A stretch of DNA of 64,000 bases from Mycocentrospora acerina. Taxonomy: Eukaryota; Ascomycota; Dothideomycetes; Pleosporales. The translations under genes and the position numbers were made by a program. The notes under the pieces are model-generated. The model worked only from the letters and a program-made list of their open reading frames with translations, did not search any database and was not told the DNA's origin. Positions 9,664-20,065 of this stretch are shown in pieces (positions within the stretch are counted from its first letter, which is position 1; each line of letters opens with the position of its first letter). The stretch spans positions 930,001 to 994,000 of the forward strand of contig JAKUHH010000201.1 in assembly GCA_022701365.1 (NCBI GenBank). Reading direction: 5' to 3'.

Positions 9664-11742
9664 CTACCTCCTCCTCCCCGCTCCCGCTCCACCCCCTTCC
9701 TTGTCCGCCAAACTGACCACCTCCCCAATCCCCGCCGCCTCTTGCTCATCTTCCAACGCCCGAATCTCCTCTCTGCAATCCCACCACTTGTCCTCCGCCA
9801 TACCAAACGCCATCTTCTTAATCTCCTTGGGCGACTTCTCCGCCCCCTTGCCACTCCTGCCCAGCTCCTCAATCGTGAGATTCTGCCATGGCTCCGACGT
9901 CCTCGCGTAGAAATCCCGGAGCGTCTCAAACGGCCGCGGGTGTGGCAGCGTGTCCGTAAGCGCAGAGATTTCCTCATTGGTACCGAGGTCGTCGTCGGGA
10001 GACTCTTTCGCGGCATGCACAAGCGGCGAGTCGGTGGTGCTGGTTGGTGCCGTAGACGCATCGTCCCCATCTGCATCTGCACCCTCCTCGCCGTCGTCCT
10101 CGTCGTCCGAGTAGCCTTCGTCTTCGTCGTCGGAATCCGCCTCGTCGTCGCTGCCCTGCCAGTCGTCCAGTTCGCGCCGGAATATCTCAGTTACTCCGTC
10201 GAGATGGTTTAGGTTGACGGACCACAGCTCGTCGAAAGTGAACTCCCGGTCGCCCTTTTCGAATGTGCCGCCGTAGATGTAGAGCGTGTCGCCTTGCACG
10301 GTAAGCGCGGCGTTGAAGCGCGGGTGTGGGAATTCGTAGATGCGTGGCTTCTCCGGGCGTTCGATTTCCTCCTCTTCCTCCTCTTCTTCCTTCTTCGCGT
10401 CGGCCTCGTCGTCCGAGTCCACAACGCCGGCTTTCTTTTCGAGCGCTTTGAGGTTGGCGAGGAGTTCCTCTTCTGCTGCCTTGCCACGGTCGCGGCGGTT
10501 GATGTTGGCTTGTTGTGCCGCCTTTTTGTTTGCGTTGGTCTTGGGGCGACGGAGAGTGAGAGGCATGTATCTGTTTCGCTCTACGTTCCACACAAACATC
10601 TGGTTGAAGAACTCTGAATCAATCCCCTCTTCACTTTCTTCAACGTCGTGTACACCGCCAAACAGAACACCGCGACCCTTGTGGTAGGCCATTGTAGCTC
10701 CGGCGCGCGGAGGGTTGGGTGCATTGGCGGGCTTCTTGCGCTTTTCCCATGAAACCAATGGGAGCGTTGTGGAAGGCTGGTCTGAGGCTGGCGGCGTGAT
10801 GCGTAGAAACCAGGTATCATCGTGAACTTTTGGTTTAAGCACCATGCGAGACGCCGGGCCGCCGCCTCCACCCTTCTTTCCTTTACCTCCTTGCTGCTGC
10901 TGTTGTTGTTTGCCTCCTGCAACGGCCTTGACACGAGAGTATCCACCAAAGATTACAGCACCCTGATCGTGAGGCAACAAGGTGAAGCTTGACCGCGCGT
11001 CTGGAACAGCACGTGCTGCCTGCAGCTTCGGTGAGTGCCAGGCAAAATTGACACAGTCGTAAACCCAAATATCGTTGAGGTATTTTGTCGTTGCAGACGT
11101 ATCCTGGAAGCCCCCAAACAGAATAATGTACTGCTTGAAACCAACCATGCGGTGCCCACTGCGCGCTGGCGGACTAGCAGTCTTACTCTTCCCCTCCACA
11201 CGCGTCCACTCCCTGCTCGTAGGATCCAAACGCCAGAAGTCATTGTAGTGGTAAAACGTGCCCTGCTTCGGAGAACTAAACTCGCCCCCAAACAGGTAAA
11301 TCTCCTTTGTGTTCGCCGCTCTACACCAAGCGTGGCCAGAACGTGGTAGCGGCGAGTTGGGACTAGTCACCTTTTTCCACGACTCCTGCTTGATGTTGTA
11401 GACGTGCAGGTCGTTGAAGAACTTGGCAGTAGCACCGTTGAAGTACTCTCCGCCGAAAAGAAATAGCTCGTTCTCGCTGGCTGGGTTCGCAATAATGGTT
11501 CCTGAGGCCCGGGCTGATGGTGGCTCGCTTGGTACTTCTGTAATAGCTAGAAATTGCTCCTGCTCTTTTGCATACTGCGCCAGTACCGCGTCCAAATCGA
11601 CAGATTCGGTGTCCGAGTCTACATCTTGGGACTTGGATGCTACCTTTTTGTCTTTTTTACCCGCCTTCTTCTCTTGCTTTGCGGCCTTGGCGGCTTTGAC
11701 GGCTGCCTTGTTGCCCACAGCCTTTTTCTTATCCTTTGCCAT
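9664..11742 (-). CDS. KEL3: Kelch-repeat protein, Kel3/KLHDC4 type
   Basis: An intronless 692-residue protein. A Lys/Ala-rich nuclear-type N-terminus (MAKDKKKAVG) precedes a six-bladed kelch propeller with repeated FGG motifs: LFLFGGEYFNG, IYLFGGEFSSP, IILFGGFQDTS, VIFGGYSRV, GVLFGGVHDVE and LYIYGGTFEKG. Long acidic linkers (about residues 430-460 and 545-590) and a C-terminal helical domain follow. The whole order matches yeast Kel3 and animal KLHDC4; the family function is poorly defined. The start is the ATG at 11742; the open frame extends 3 codons further only from a TTG. The gene is divergent from prolyl aminopeptidase across 343 bp that hold a TTATCGATAA palindrome. Confidence 0.85.
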   Translation of the reverse strand: MAKDKKKAVGNKAAVKAAKAAKQEKKAGKKDKKVASKSQDVDSDTESVDLDAVLAQYAKEQEQFLAITEVPSEPPSARASGTIIANPASENELFLFGGEYFNGATAKFFNDLHVYNIKQESWKKVTSPNSPLPRSGHAWCRAANTKEIYLFGGEFSSPKQGTFYHYNDFWRLDPTSREWTRVEGKSKTASPPARSGHRMVGFKQYIILFGGFQDTSATTKYLNDIWVYDCVNFAWHSPKLQAARAVPDARSSFTLLPHDQGAVIFGGYSRVKAVAGGKQQQQQQGGKGKKGGGGGPASRMVLKPKVHDDTWFLRITPPASDQPSTTLPLVSWEKRKKPANAPNPPRAGATMAYHKGRGVLFGGVHDVEESEEGIDSEFFNQMFVWNVERNRYMPLTLRRPKTNANKKAAQQANINRRDRGKAAEEELLANLKALEKKAGVVDSDDEADAKKEEEEEEEEIERPEKPRIYEFPHPRFNAALTVQGDTLYIYGGTFEKGDREFTFDELWSVNLNHLDGVTEIFRRELDDWQGSDDEADSDDEDEGYSDDEDDGEEGADADGDDASTAPTSTTDSPLVHAAKESPDDDLGTNEEISALTDTLPHPRPFETLRDFYARTSEPWQNLTIEELGRSGKGAEKSPKEIKKMAFGMAEDKWWDCREEIRALEDEQEAAGIGEVVSLADKEGGGAGAGRRR

Positions 11743-12085
11743 GTTTTTCAATACCGGATTGACCCCTGAACAAACGGTTACCCCGTTCTTTCAAATTTTG
11801 AGTTGCTCGTCTGATGTGTCTTGCAATTTGCCCCTCGATTGCTGAAATTTCTCCGTGCTTAAAACTTCAGTCAGAGGTTCACGGACTATTTCTGACGACG
11901 GATGTTGGGAGTTGAATGCTCTCAATATCCATGAAAATCTAGAATTAACAAGGAGTGACGATGATACAGACGACGGCCTGTACATTTTTGTGCAACTTCA
12001 ATGACCCCACAACCCCGCTAGCTTATCGATAAAGCTGACATCAAGCTCTCTCGCCTCCAGACCTCCTAAACATCAACCCGACAAT
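11743..12085. promoter_or_regulatory. Divergent promoter, kelch protein / prolyl aminopeptidase
   Basis: A 343-bp gap between two divergent start codons. It contains the perfect palindrome TTATCGATAA at 12023-12032, 54 bp before the prolyl aminopeptidase ATG. No gene was seen. Confidence 0.55.
12023..12032. promoter_or_regulatory. TTATCGATAA palindrome (copy 1)
   Basis: A perfect 10-bp palindrome built from two overlapping CGATAA half-sites, so it carries a GATA core on each strand. It lies between divergent genes. Its regulatory role is inferred from recurrence (copies also at 19857, 42547 and 56355). Confidence 0.45.
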
Positions 12086-13526
12086 ATGATACAAGCAGCG
12101 AAGATCCTTGAGCAGAGGAGTCATCTTGTACCTGGTACCATCTACCTAGTTTTTGTTTCAGGTTCTTCGCAGTTAACATGGCTTAGGAAAGCTCAAGATA
12201 ACGGAGCACTTCTTCCAAGTACCCCGTGACTACAGCAACCCATCAGCAGGTCACATTCAACTCTTTGCTCGCTCAGCTCTCAAAGCCGAAAAACCAGCCG
12301 ATTACAACCGTAGTGGGGAGCCGGATCCAAAAAAGTCACAGCTACCATGGCTTGTCTACCTGCAAGGCGGACCAGGCTTTGAGTGCCGCAGCCCACAAAA
12401 TGTATCTTGGACGCACACCGTCCTTGACAAAGGATACCAAGTCTTGATGCTAGATCAGCGCGGGACTGGCCTTTCAACAGCAATCAGTCAAAGTAGTTTA
12501 CAGCTCCGCGGCGATGAGAAAGTACAAGCACAGTACATGAAGAGTTTCCGCGCAGACAGCATCGTCAAAGACTGCGAAGCAGTTCGCAAAGCACTCACAG
12601 CAGAGTATCCCGAAGAGAAGAAGAGATGGAGTGTCCTGGGCCAGAGCTTCGGGGGTTTCTGTGCCACAACATACCTTTCCTTTTACCCTGAAGGTCTAAA
12701 AGAAGTCTTCATGTTTGGAGGCCTGCCTCCCCTCCGCAGCAACCCAGATGAAGTTTACGAGCGACTGTACAAGCGTGTCAAAGAGAGGAATGAGGGTTAC
12801 TACGCCAAGTATCCAGAAGACGTTGCTCGCGTCCACCGCATCGTCAAGCTCCTCTCCCGCTTCGGCGATACCACAGTCCGCGTGCAGGGCGGCGAAGGTC
12901 ATCTAAGCGCGCGCCGCTTCCTCCAACTCGGCATCTTCTTCGGCAAGCACAGTGGATTCGATCAAGTGCACGAGTTAGTTCTCCGTGCAGACACCGACCT
13001 GTCTCAATTCGGGCACTTGACACGTCCCACAGTGCTGGCGCTGGAAGCAGCCCAGAGCTGGGACACAAACGTGATATACGCGTTGTTGCACGAGCCAATC
13101 TACTGTCAGGGCGAACCCGCTCGATGGTCAGCGGAGAGGCTATTAGAGAAGTTCCCAGAGTTCTCGGTGGAGAAAGTGGCAGACGGTCAGCCAATATTTT
13201 TCACAGGCGAGATGATCTATCCATTCATGTTTGAGGCATATCCAGAGCTTGCGAAGCTCAAAACTGTGGGAGATTTGCTGGCAGAAGAAAAGGACTGGCC
13301 GAAACTCTACGATGAGGAACAGCTCGCGAAAAATGAGGTCCCTACGTATGCAGCTGTGTATCTGAACGACATGTATGTCGACTTTGATTTGAGTATGGAG
13401 ACGGCACGGGCGATCAAGGGGTGCAAGCCTTTTGTCACAAACTCCATGTATCACAACGCGATTGGAGCGAAGACGGATGATGTTCTCAAGGAAATTTTTG
13501 CATTGAGGGACGATGTCATTGACTGA
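12086..13526 (+). CDS. Prolyl aminopeptidase (S33 alpha/beta hydrolase)
   Basis: Two exons (12086-12134 and 12187-13526) with a 52-nt intron (GTACCATC to GCTTAG) give 462 residues. The protein is a proline iminopeptidase-type alpha/beta hydrolase that removes N-terminal proline from peptides, probably in the cytosol. Visible motifs are the oxyanion-hole LQGGPG (residues 75-80), MLDQRGTGLS (about 104-113) and the nucleophile elbow GQSFGG with Ser170. A C-terminal cap and the expected late His region (NSMYHNAIG) follow. The short first exon supplies the N-terminus and the second begins GKLKITEHFFQVPRDY, a conserved family opening. It is convergent with the FAD monooxygenase, 67 bp apart. Confidence 0.92.
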
Positions 13527-13593
13527 TTCTCTCATCAGCCATCAACTCAACTCCAAATCCGTAGTATTAAACCCTTATAAACCCAATCAGCTC

Positions 13594-14960
13594 TCATGTC
13601 TTTGTACTCTGACTGTGCATAACCTTCTTCGCTTCCGCCAACTGTGCCTCCAGATCGATATCCCAAATCCAGCCCATCCTACTCAGATACGCCTCCTCAA
13701 TCTTGTCCAAATCATCCCCCAAAAGCTCAAATTCATACAGCATACCAGCCTCCTGGCTGGTAGTAACATTCTTCTGCGTCCGCTCTCGGCGTACGTGATC
13801 GTACGCATGGAACGCGCGTTCAAGGTCCTCTACCCCGCTCACCTCCTTGATCAGGTTGGCGAGAATGTAGGAGTCTTCAATGCACATGCCAGCACCCGCG
13901 CCCTGGTGAGGAGTTGTAGCATGTGCAGCGTCGCCGAGGAGACACAGACGGCCCTTGTAGTAGGTTTTGCAGGGCGGGTGCATGAACAAGGCCCAGACGT
14001 CGGGTTTCTCCATGGCGCGGACGATTGTCTGAACATGGGTGCCCCATTCTGCAAAGTCGGCGTTCATTTCTTTTTTTGTGGTGGAGACGACCCATTTTTC
14101 GTCGTCCCATGTTTTGCGGGAGCTGAAGGCAACGACTGGTAGGGGGCTTAGTACGTTTTGTCTCGTGATGTGGAGTTCAGCTTACTGTTCATCGTCTTGC
14201 CCTTCTGAACGGGAAAGGTCAGTAAATGGCCGTGATATCCAAGGAACATTTGGCTGTTCTTCGCAACTTCTTCTCCGAGCAGCTCTACTGCATGGTCCAT
14301 TGGGATGAGTCCTCGATATGCGTATTTGCCAGAGAAGTAGGCCTTGGAAGCAGGGTCGTCTTCCCCAATGAGCCATGTTCGGGTCTTCGACTTGATTCCG
14401 TCGCAACCGATAACGGCATTATGCTGTGCGGTACTCCCGTCTGTAAAGTGCAGAACTAAATCGCCAGAGCCATCCTTTGCCTCGCTCAGATTATCCAACC
14501 TCTTTCCAAACTTGGCCACGTGGTCTGGCACATGCTTGACGAGCTCATCTAGGAAGGTCGCTCTGTATACCCCTCCTCGGCTGCCTCCTTTGGTAAATGG
14601 CACCTCGAAAAGCGCGTCACCCACTTTCTTCCCAGGCTTCACAAAGCCGTCTTTATCCGCCTTCCTCGCATCGCCCACGCGGATGGTGAACCAGCTGGAA
14701 TCATGAGCGTCTGTGCTGTTGGCTGTTTTGCATATGTTGAAGGCGTCGAGGATCTTTGGGGACATGAGCTCCATTGCTCGTCCAGCGTTGGGTCCTAGGG
14801 CAACGCCAGCGCCAATTTCACCAAAATGTGGTGCAGCTTCGTAAATGGTGAGGTCGATATCATCACGTTCGAGGAGAGTGATTGCCAGTGTGAGACCCGC
14901 TATACCGCCTCCGACTATGGCGAGACTGAATGGCTTCTTTGAGGTGTTGGTTGAAGCCAT
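13594..14960 (-). CDS. FAD-dependent monooxygenase, salicylate hydroxylase-like
   Basis: Two exons (14960-14186 and 14135-13594) separated by a 50-nt intron with donor GTAAGC, branch TACTAAGC and acceptor CCAG, giving 438 residues. All three class A flavoprotein motifs are intact: GGGIAG at 17-22 (dinucleotide binding), VIGCDGIKSKTR (the DG motif) and LLGDAAHATTPHQGAGAG around 324-340 (the FAD ribose GD motif). The closest named family is salicylate/6-hydroxynicotinate-type aromatic hydroxylase using NAD(P)H and oxygen. The true substrate is unknown; no aromatic catabolism genes sit beside it. The start at 14960 places the FAD motif at the usual distance from the N-terminus. Confidence 0.88.
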
Positions 14961-15772
14961 AGTGAGATGTTATATGGGGTATTTGATCGAATACTATTCA
15001 ATAGAATTGATCCGAACAGCTTGAATAAGTAACGAAATGGCTTGCAGGGTGCTGTCACCGGAATTTTTGAGATTGTGGATGTCTTGGTTGCATTTATTAT
15101 TGTCGCAAATGTCAGCTCAGCATCAATGATGATGACGCGGTTGCAGGTTCTCAGACAGGGGGGCGTCGCTCCGGCACGGTGCAGTAGTCGCCGTACTTGT
15201 AGTCAGAACGGTGGATCCCGCTTCGGAAGCCTACGACGACAAGAGTACGGAAGTCATCGGCTACTAGAGTTATACAGTGCGTTATCCGATGGCCATCACT
15301 TCAAATGCATACATAGAAAAATGCCTTCCGAATATTTCGTGGTCACGATATCCTTCCTCGACGATGTGCGGGGTGCGCAATGTGGGGTGAAAGCCTTTCG
15401 GAGCCAGATTCGGGATTAACACCATACGTCAATAACAAGCTTTTGATTGGTGCCCAGTTTTCAAGGAGCCAAACCGCCTCATCTACGCACTATTCGAGGT
15501 ACTGACATCAACACCTCATTTTTCCACAATAGCATCATTCATACAACCCTATCGTCATACGGGGTAAGTCAAAATTCGCTCTCGATTAATGAGTGCCAAA
15601 TCGTTATGCGCCAGCCCCATCAGACATGATTCTTTCTCATGTTACGAGTGCATGGGGCAAATGAACATGCATCATTATACAGTGCGGGGCAAATGACTAT
15701 GCAACATAATGGCTGATGCGTTTGTAGAATCGACTCTGCTCATCAAACGCATCTCAATCTATTCGGCTTACA
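14961..15772. other. Divergent intergenic region
   Basis: An 812-bp gap between the monooxygenase and pyroglutamyl peptidase start codons. An open frame at 15042-15419 resembles nothing known. A two-copy degenerate tandem repeat lies at 15646-15710. No other structure was recognised. Confidence 0.4.
15646..15710. repeat. Two-copy 31-34-nt tandem repeat
   Basis: Two adjacent copies of a gtgc..ggggcaaatga.catgca unit, differing by a few bases and a small gap, about 65 bp before the pyroglutamyl peptidase ATG. Seen directly; function unknown, possibly promoter duplication. Confidence 0.6.
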
Positions 15773-17030
15773 ATGCCACCTCGACAAATCACACAATTAC
15801 CTCCTGCTGTGGAGGGAGAGAAGCCAGTGACAGTTCTCGTAACGGGTTTTGGCGTATGTGAATATCTCAGTCACATGTTCAACTTTCCTTTCCCCTGCAT
15901 TTTTTTTTTACCCACACAATGATCTGTTCTCCACTATGCAGCAATTGAACTACCAGTGATCTTGTCGAGACACGGATGTTCTAGGAAGATCCTAGGAATG
16001 ACTGCAGGTACAAGGTTAAGCCAAACCTGGACCACACATACTGGTGCTTACAACCTATTCCGACCAGCCAGCCATGCTGGAACTTTAAGCCTAGCAAATC
16101 ACATCGAAAACTATACCTGTCATTCAGCCCCTCCTATTTAATGATATGTCATGCACGACAAAGCTAGTACCAATAGTGTCTTCTGACTTACATTTTTTGA
16201 TTCGATTTCCTAATCAATCTCGCGCTACATCGTATCAGTCGTTGAAGCAGACAGCTAACAAACACTAGCCCTTTCTCTCTAGCTATCCCAGAAATTCGTC
16301 TTGGGAGATCGCTTCTATCCTTCCGGCCCTGATCCCGGCTTCTCCATTAAACAAAACACCTATCCATATCTACGTTCACCACGAACCCGTGCGCGTGTCT
16401 TTCGCACACGTTATCAGCTTGACTGACAAAATTCTACCCCCGTCCACGCCACTCTGCCCCGCGCCAGATATAGTCTTGCACATTGGCCTTGCGGCAAGCC
16501 GAAAGTACTTTGCCCTCGAGAAGCAAAGCTTTAGAAAAGGCTACCATCTCATCCCCGACGTTGATGGCAAAAAGTTCCCCAACGAAAGCGCAGAAGAGCT
16601 CTACCCATCTTCGCAATTCCCCGCAGCTTTGTCAACAAGCTTTGACACTGATGATGTTCTGGGCAGGTGGAAAGCCCATCTCGGATACTCTAATGAAGAT
16701 GCTGAGAAACCGGATCAAAAAGAGCCCTCTGATGTAAGAATTAGCTACGACCCGGGGAATTTTTTGTGTGGGTTCATATACTATGCTTCGCTGGCGCGGT
16801 ACTTTTCGATAAAAAAGGATGAACGGCCGGTGGCTTTTATACATGTGCCGGATTTGAGCCACAGCCAGGACCGATTGGATGAGGGGCTAGAGGTTGTCAT
16901 TGCGTTGATCAAGGCGTTGGTTGAGAGCTACAAGGAAGCAGGTTTTGCGAATGGAACGACGGGCGTGGCCGAGCACAGAGAAGGGAAGGATGGAGTGTTG
17001 GGTGCGGGAATGGACAATAACTTCGTGTAA
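15773..17030 (+). CDS. Pyroglutamyl peptidase I-like cysteine peptidase (C15)
   Basis: Exon 1 (15773-15853) ends in VLVTGFG and exon 2 (16269-17030) begins PFLSSYPRNSSWEIA, restoring the conserved TGFGPF opening of peptidase family C15; 280 residues in total. The enzyme removes N-terminal pyroglutamate. The triad can be placed: Glu near 111 (in SRKYFALEK), Cys194 (in DPGNFLCGFIYYASL) and His209 (in FIHVPDL). The intron between the exons is 415 nt, far longer than any other in the window, with donor GTATGTG, branch GCTAAC and acceptor CTAG. No in-frame exon that would improve the family match was found inside it. The last 20 residues are unlike the family core. Confidence 0.85.
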
Positions 17031-17264
17031 ACGACGTAATGGTTCTTTTCTTGGGATTTTTTAAAACTCTTTTTGAGTTTCGAGGCGGTTACCGATATCC
17101 AGAAAGTGATAGACACGCACAAGTACAAATGGATTTAGCGGAAAATTAAAATACAAGACGTGGATCTTGATGAGTGTCGGTGATTGAATTGCAATACTGG
17201 AGGCTCGATACAACGGTGATTGCATCACAGAGAAAACGTTGAGATTATACACTTCCGAGTAGGA

Positions 17265-19785
17265 CTACATGATAGCCTCCACAACCTCTGAAACCCAATC
17301 TAACTGTACAGCACTAACACCCCTCGCCCAAGCTTTTCCGGTAAATACAAACTCATTAAATACTATCGCTTCAACCTTCCGCCCGAACAGTACCGAGCTT
17401 GGATGAATTGCTACCAACTGATTGCCCATTAGCGTCTTGTAACTGCCGTCCGGCATCAAGCGCGCAGTATTTGAGATGAAACCCCTCAACATGCACGCCA
17501 AAATCGCCTGGCTCCTCGCTTCAGACGGAGCCGAGGAGGACTGCTCATCGTCTGCCGATAGAAGCTTTTGTTGTGTGCATTGCTGCTGCAGCTGTTTCCT
17601 GATGTTCATGACATTCTGCATAGCCCGATGCGAGACAAAGTGCCTATCACACCAAAGTTTGCGATTTGTTCGCTCCTCGGCATAACGCTGGACGGTGACA
17701 AGGAGAGTGAGATGGTCGCCTTCTCGACGGTAGAGCTCTCGTCTTGCTTCTTCGGCTTCTTCTTTGCGCTCTTCTGTGACGAGATTCAGGAATACGTTTT
17801 CAACACTCAAAGCAGAAATGATATCGATGACATCGAGGAGGCAGTCGCGTTCGGGCTTTGCAGCTTCAACTAGGACTCTGCCGAGAGTGGGGGTGAGTGG
17901 AAACTTGGCAATCTTGAGACCTGTGTCGCTAATGGCTCCGGTATCCGTCAAAGCCTGTAAATGTAGAAGTTGTAGAAGTGCTTTTTCGAGTGCTTCTCTC
18001 GGCGGCCGATCCAAAAACGGAAAGTTGAGCACGTCGTCGATGCCGCGCGCCTTCATCGTCAGCAATGCCTGACTGAGATCGCATCGCAGAATTTCGGGTA
18101 TTGTGCGTTCATCCATGCTCTTGTACCCGTCTTCAGTATATAGGCGGTAGCATTGCCCAGGTGCCTCACGACCGGCTCGGCCCTGACGTTGAATGGCTGC
18201 GGATCTTGAGATGGGCTTTACAAGCAGTGATTCAAGGCCAAGACGGTTGCGGAACTGCTTGATCTTGGACTTGCCGCAATCGATCACATATCGAACGCCC
18301 GGAACGGTGACGGAAGTTTCAGCGATGTTTGTTGCGAGAATCACTTTCCGCGTGCGCGGAGGTGTTGGTTCGAAAATGCGCTGTTGCGCATGCTGTGGTA
18401 AAGCCGCAAAAAGAGGAAGTGCAAGTAACTGCATGGCATTAGTGTGGACTCTTTGAGAAAACAGTATGACATGTATCAATAGGCAAAGCATCTGTTCGGT
18501 AACTCACCTTTGGTACGTCTTTGTCCATTCCTTCTGCGTAGTCATTGACAAGCTTCTCCAGACCCTCAATCGTGTCTTGACCCGTAAGAAACACCAAAAT
18601 GTCACCAGGCAGTGGCTCCTTGTAATGTATCTGAAAGATGATTTTCAGTGCTGCTTCGACCCAATCTTGAGATGGCTGTGGGAGATATATTGTTTTGACC
18701 GGAAACTGTCGCCCCTCCACGAAACATGTCGATACGCCTGGGGGTTTCGCTTGCACAAGGTCTTTCTTGCCGCTATCTTCATTTTCCATGCTCGAGTTAT
18801 TTCCTTCGGGCGTCTGGTTGTGCTCGAAAAACTTGACTAGGCTCTCCACATCCGCCGTAGCACTCATAACAACGACCTTGAGAGGGTGCGCTCGCTCGGC
18901 ATTGCCTTCTTTTCCAACCCCCGCCACGAGGTTCTTCAAAAAACCCAATATCAAATCGACGTTGACACTGCGCTCATGCACTTCATCAACGACTATGGCG
19001 CTGTACTGTGACATAATCGGATCCCTAAGCATTTCTTGAAGCAGCATGCCCTCAGTCAAGAACTTGATTTTCGTGTTTGGTCCGGTCGCATTATCGAATC
19101 GCACACTATAACCAACTTTTGATGTAGGATTCTGGCTTCCCATGAAACTGCCCATTTCCTCGGCAACACGGCGCGCCAAGGAGATTGCAGCAACTCGACG
19201 CGGCTGCGTGATTGCTATGCATTTCGTGCACCAGGGCTCACTGGCGAGGTATTGAGGCACTTGCGTCGATTTTCCGGAACCAGTCTCTCCTGTAAGTACA
19301 AGAATGTTGCTCTTCTTCAAAGCTGCCTTGATCGCGTCGGCTTGTGGCCAAATGGGAAGCGCTTTTCGAATGGGCAGTAGCTGGTCTCGTTTCTTGAGGA
19401 GATGTGGCGGCACACTCCCTTGGTTCTGCTTCGGATGCTGGTTCTTGCCATGTTGTTTGTTATTGGGCTGACTCTGCTGAAGGTGAGATGTCGACTTTGG
19501 CTTCTGTTGTTTGTGGGTAGTTTTGGAGGCTGTTTTGGGTCTTTCAACAACAGTCTTCACAGTCGAATGATCGCTATCCAAGCTCTTATCCTCTTTATTG
19601 GTAGCCCTCTCGTCGATATGTGAATTCTCGAGTTTTATCAATTTTCCCACTCCCTTCTTTGGCTGCGCTCCTTCTCTTTCGCCTTCCGGACCTACAGCCC
19701 GTTTTCTCTTCTTTCCAATTTTCATCTCAACAGGCTTCTCCATGGATGATTGAGCCGCCATTTCACTATTTTTCTCTTTCGACAT
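17265..19785 (-). CDS. DHR2: DEAH-box RNA helicase, Dhr2/DHX33 type
   Basis: Two exons (19785-18508 and 18428-17265) with a 79-nt intron (GTGAGT to CATGCAG) encode 813 residues. A basic, Gln/Lys-rich N-terminus precedes the helicase core: motif I GETGSGKST at 166-174, Ia TQPRRVAA, motif II DEVH at 267-270 (a DEAH variant), motif III SATAD, IV-V region VILATNIAETSVT and motif VI QRQGRAGRE. The helicase-associated C-terminal and OB-like domains follow. It best fits yeast Dhr2, a nucleolar helicase in 18S rRNA maturation. The ATG at 19785 is the first in frame; the frame opens 11 codons upstream only from GTG. A near-perfect TTATCGATAA copy lies 72-81 bp upstream of the start. Confidence 0.88.
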
Positions 19786-19856
19786 GGCGTGTTGGGTTGA
19801 GGTGCAATGCGTAGTCACTCGATCGCGAACTTTTCGCGTTCTTTCTTGTACGGCCT

Positions 19857-19866
19857 CTATCGATAA
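19857..19866. promoter_or_regulatory. TTATCGATAA-like palindrome (copy 2, 9/10)
   Basis: CTATCGATAA, one mismatch from the perfect 10-mer, lies 72-81 bp before the Dhr2 ATG. The role is inferred from recurrence. Confidence 0.35.
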
Positions 19867-20065
19867 GGGATATTCACACTAAGCCTCGCGCTAGAAAACA
19901 TACGCTAACTGTATACGTCTGTCTTATATTCTTATCTATAAGAAACACTTTTGCACATGGGATTTGCAATTAGAATTAAGTCGAAGGGTCAATGGATATC
20001 TCAAAAAAAAAACCCTATCGCTAAACTGAGCCCAGAAATCTTCGTGCTTCCCTCGTCCATATTCC

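Noticed and set aside
15042..15419. 125-codon frame upstream of pyroglutamyl peptidase
   Set aside because: The sequence has no protein-family likeness, no splice partners and lies in a divergent promoter region.
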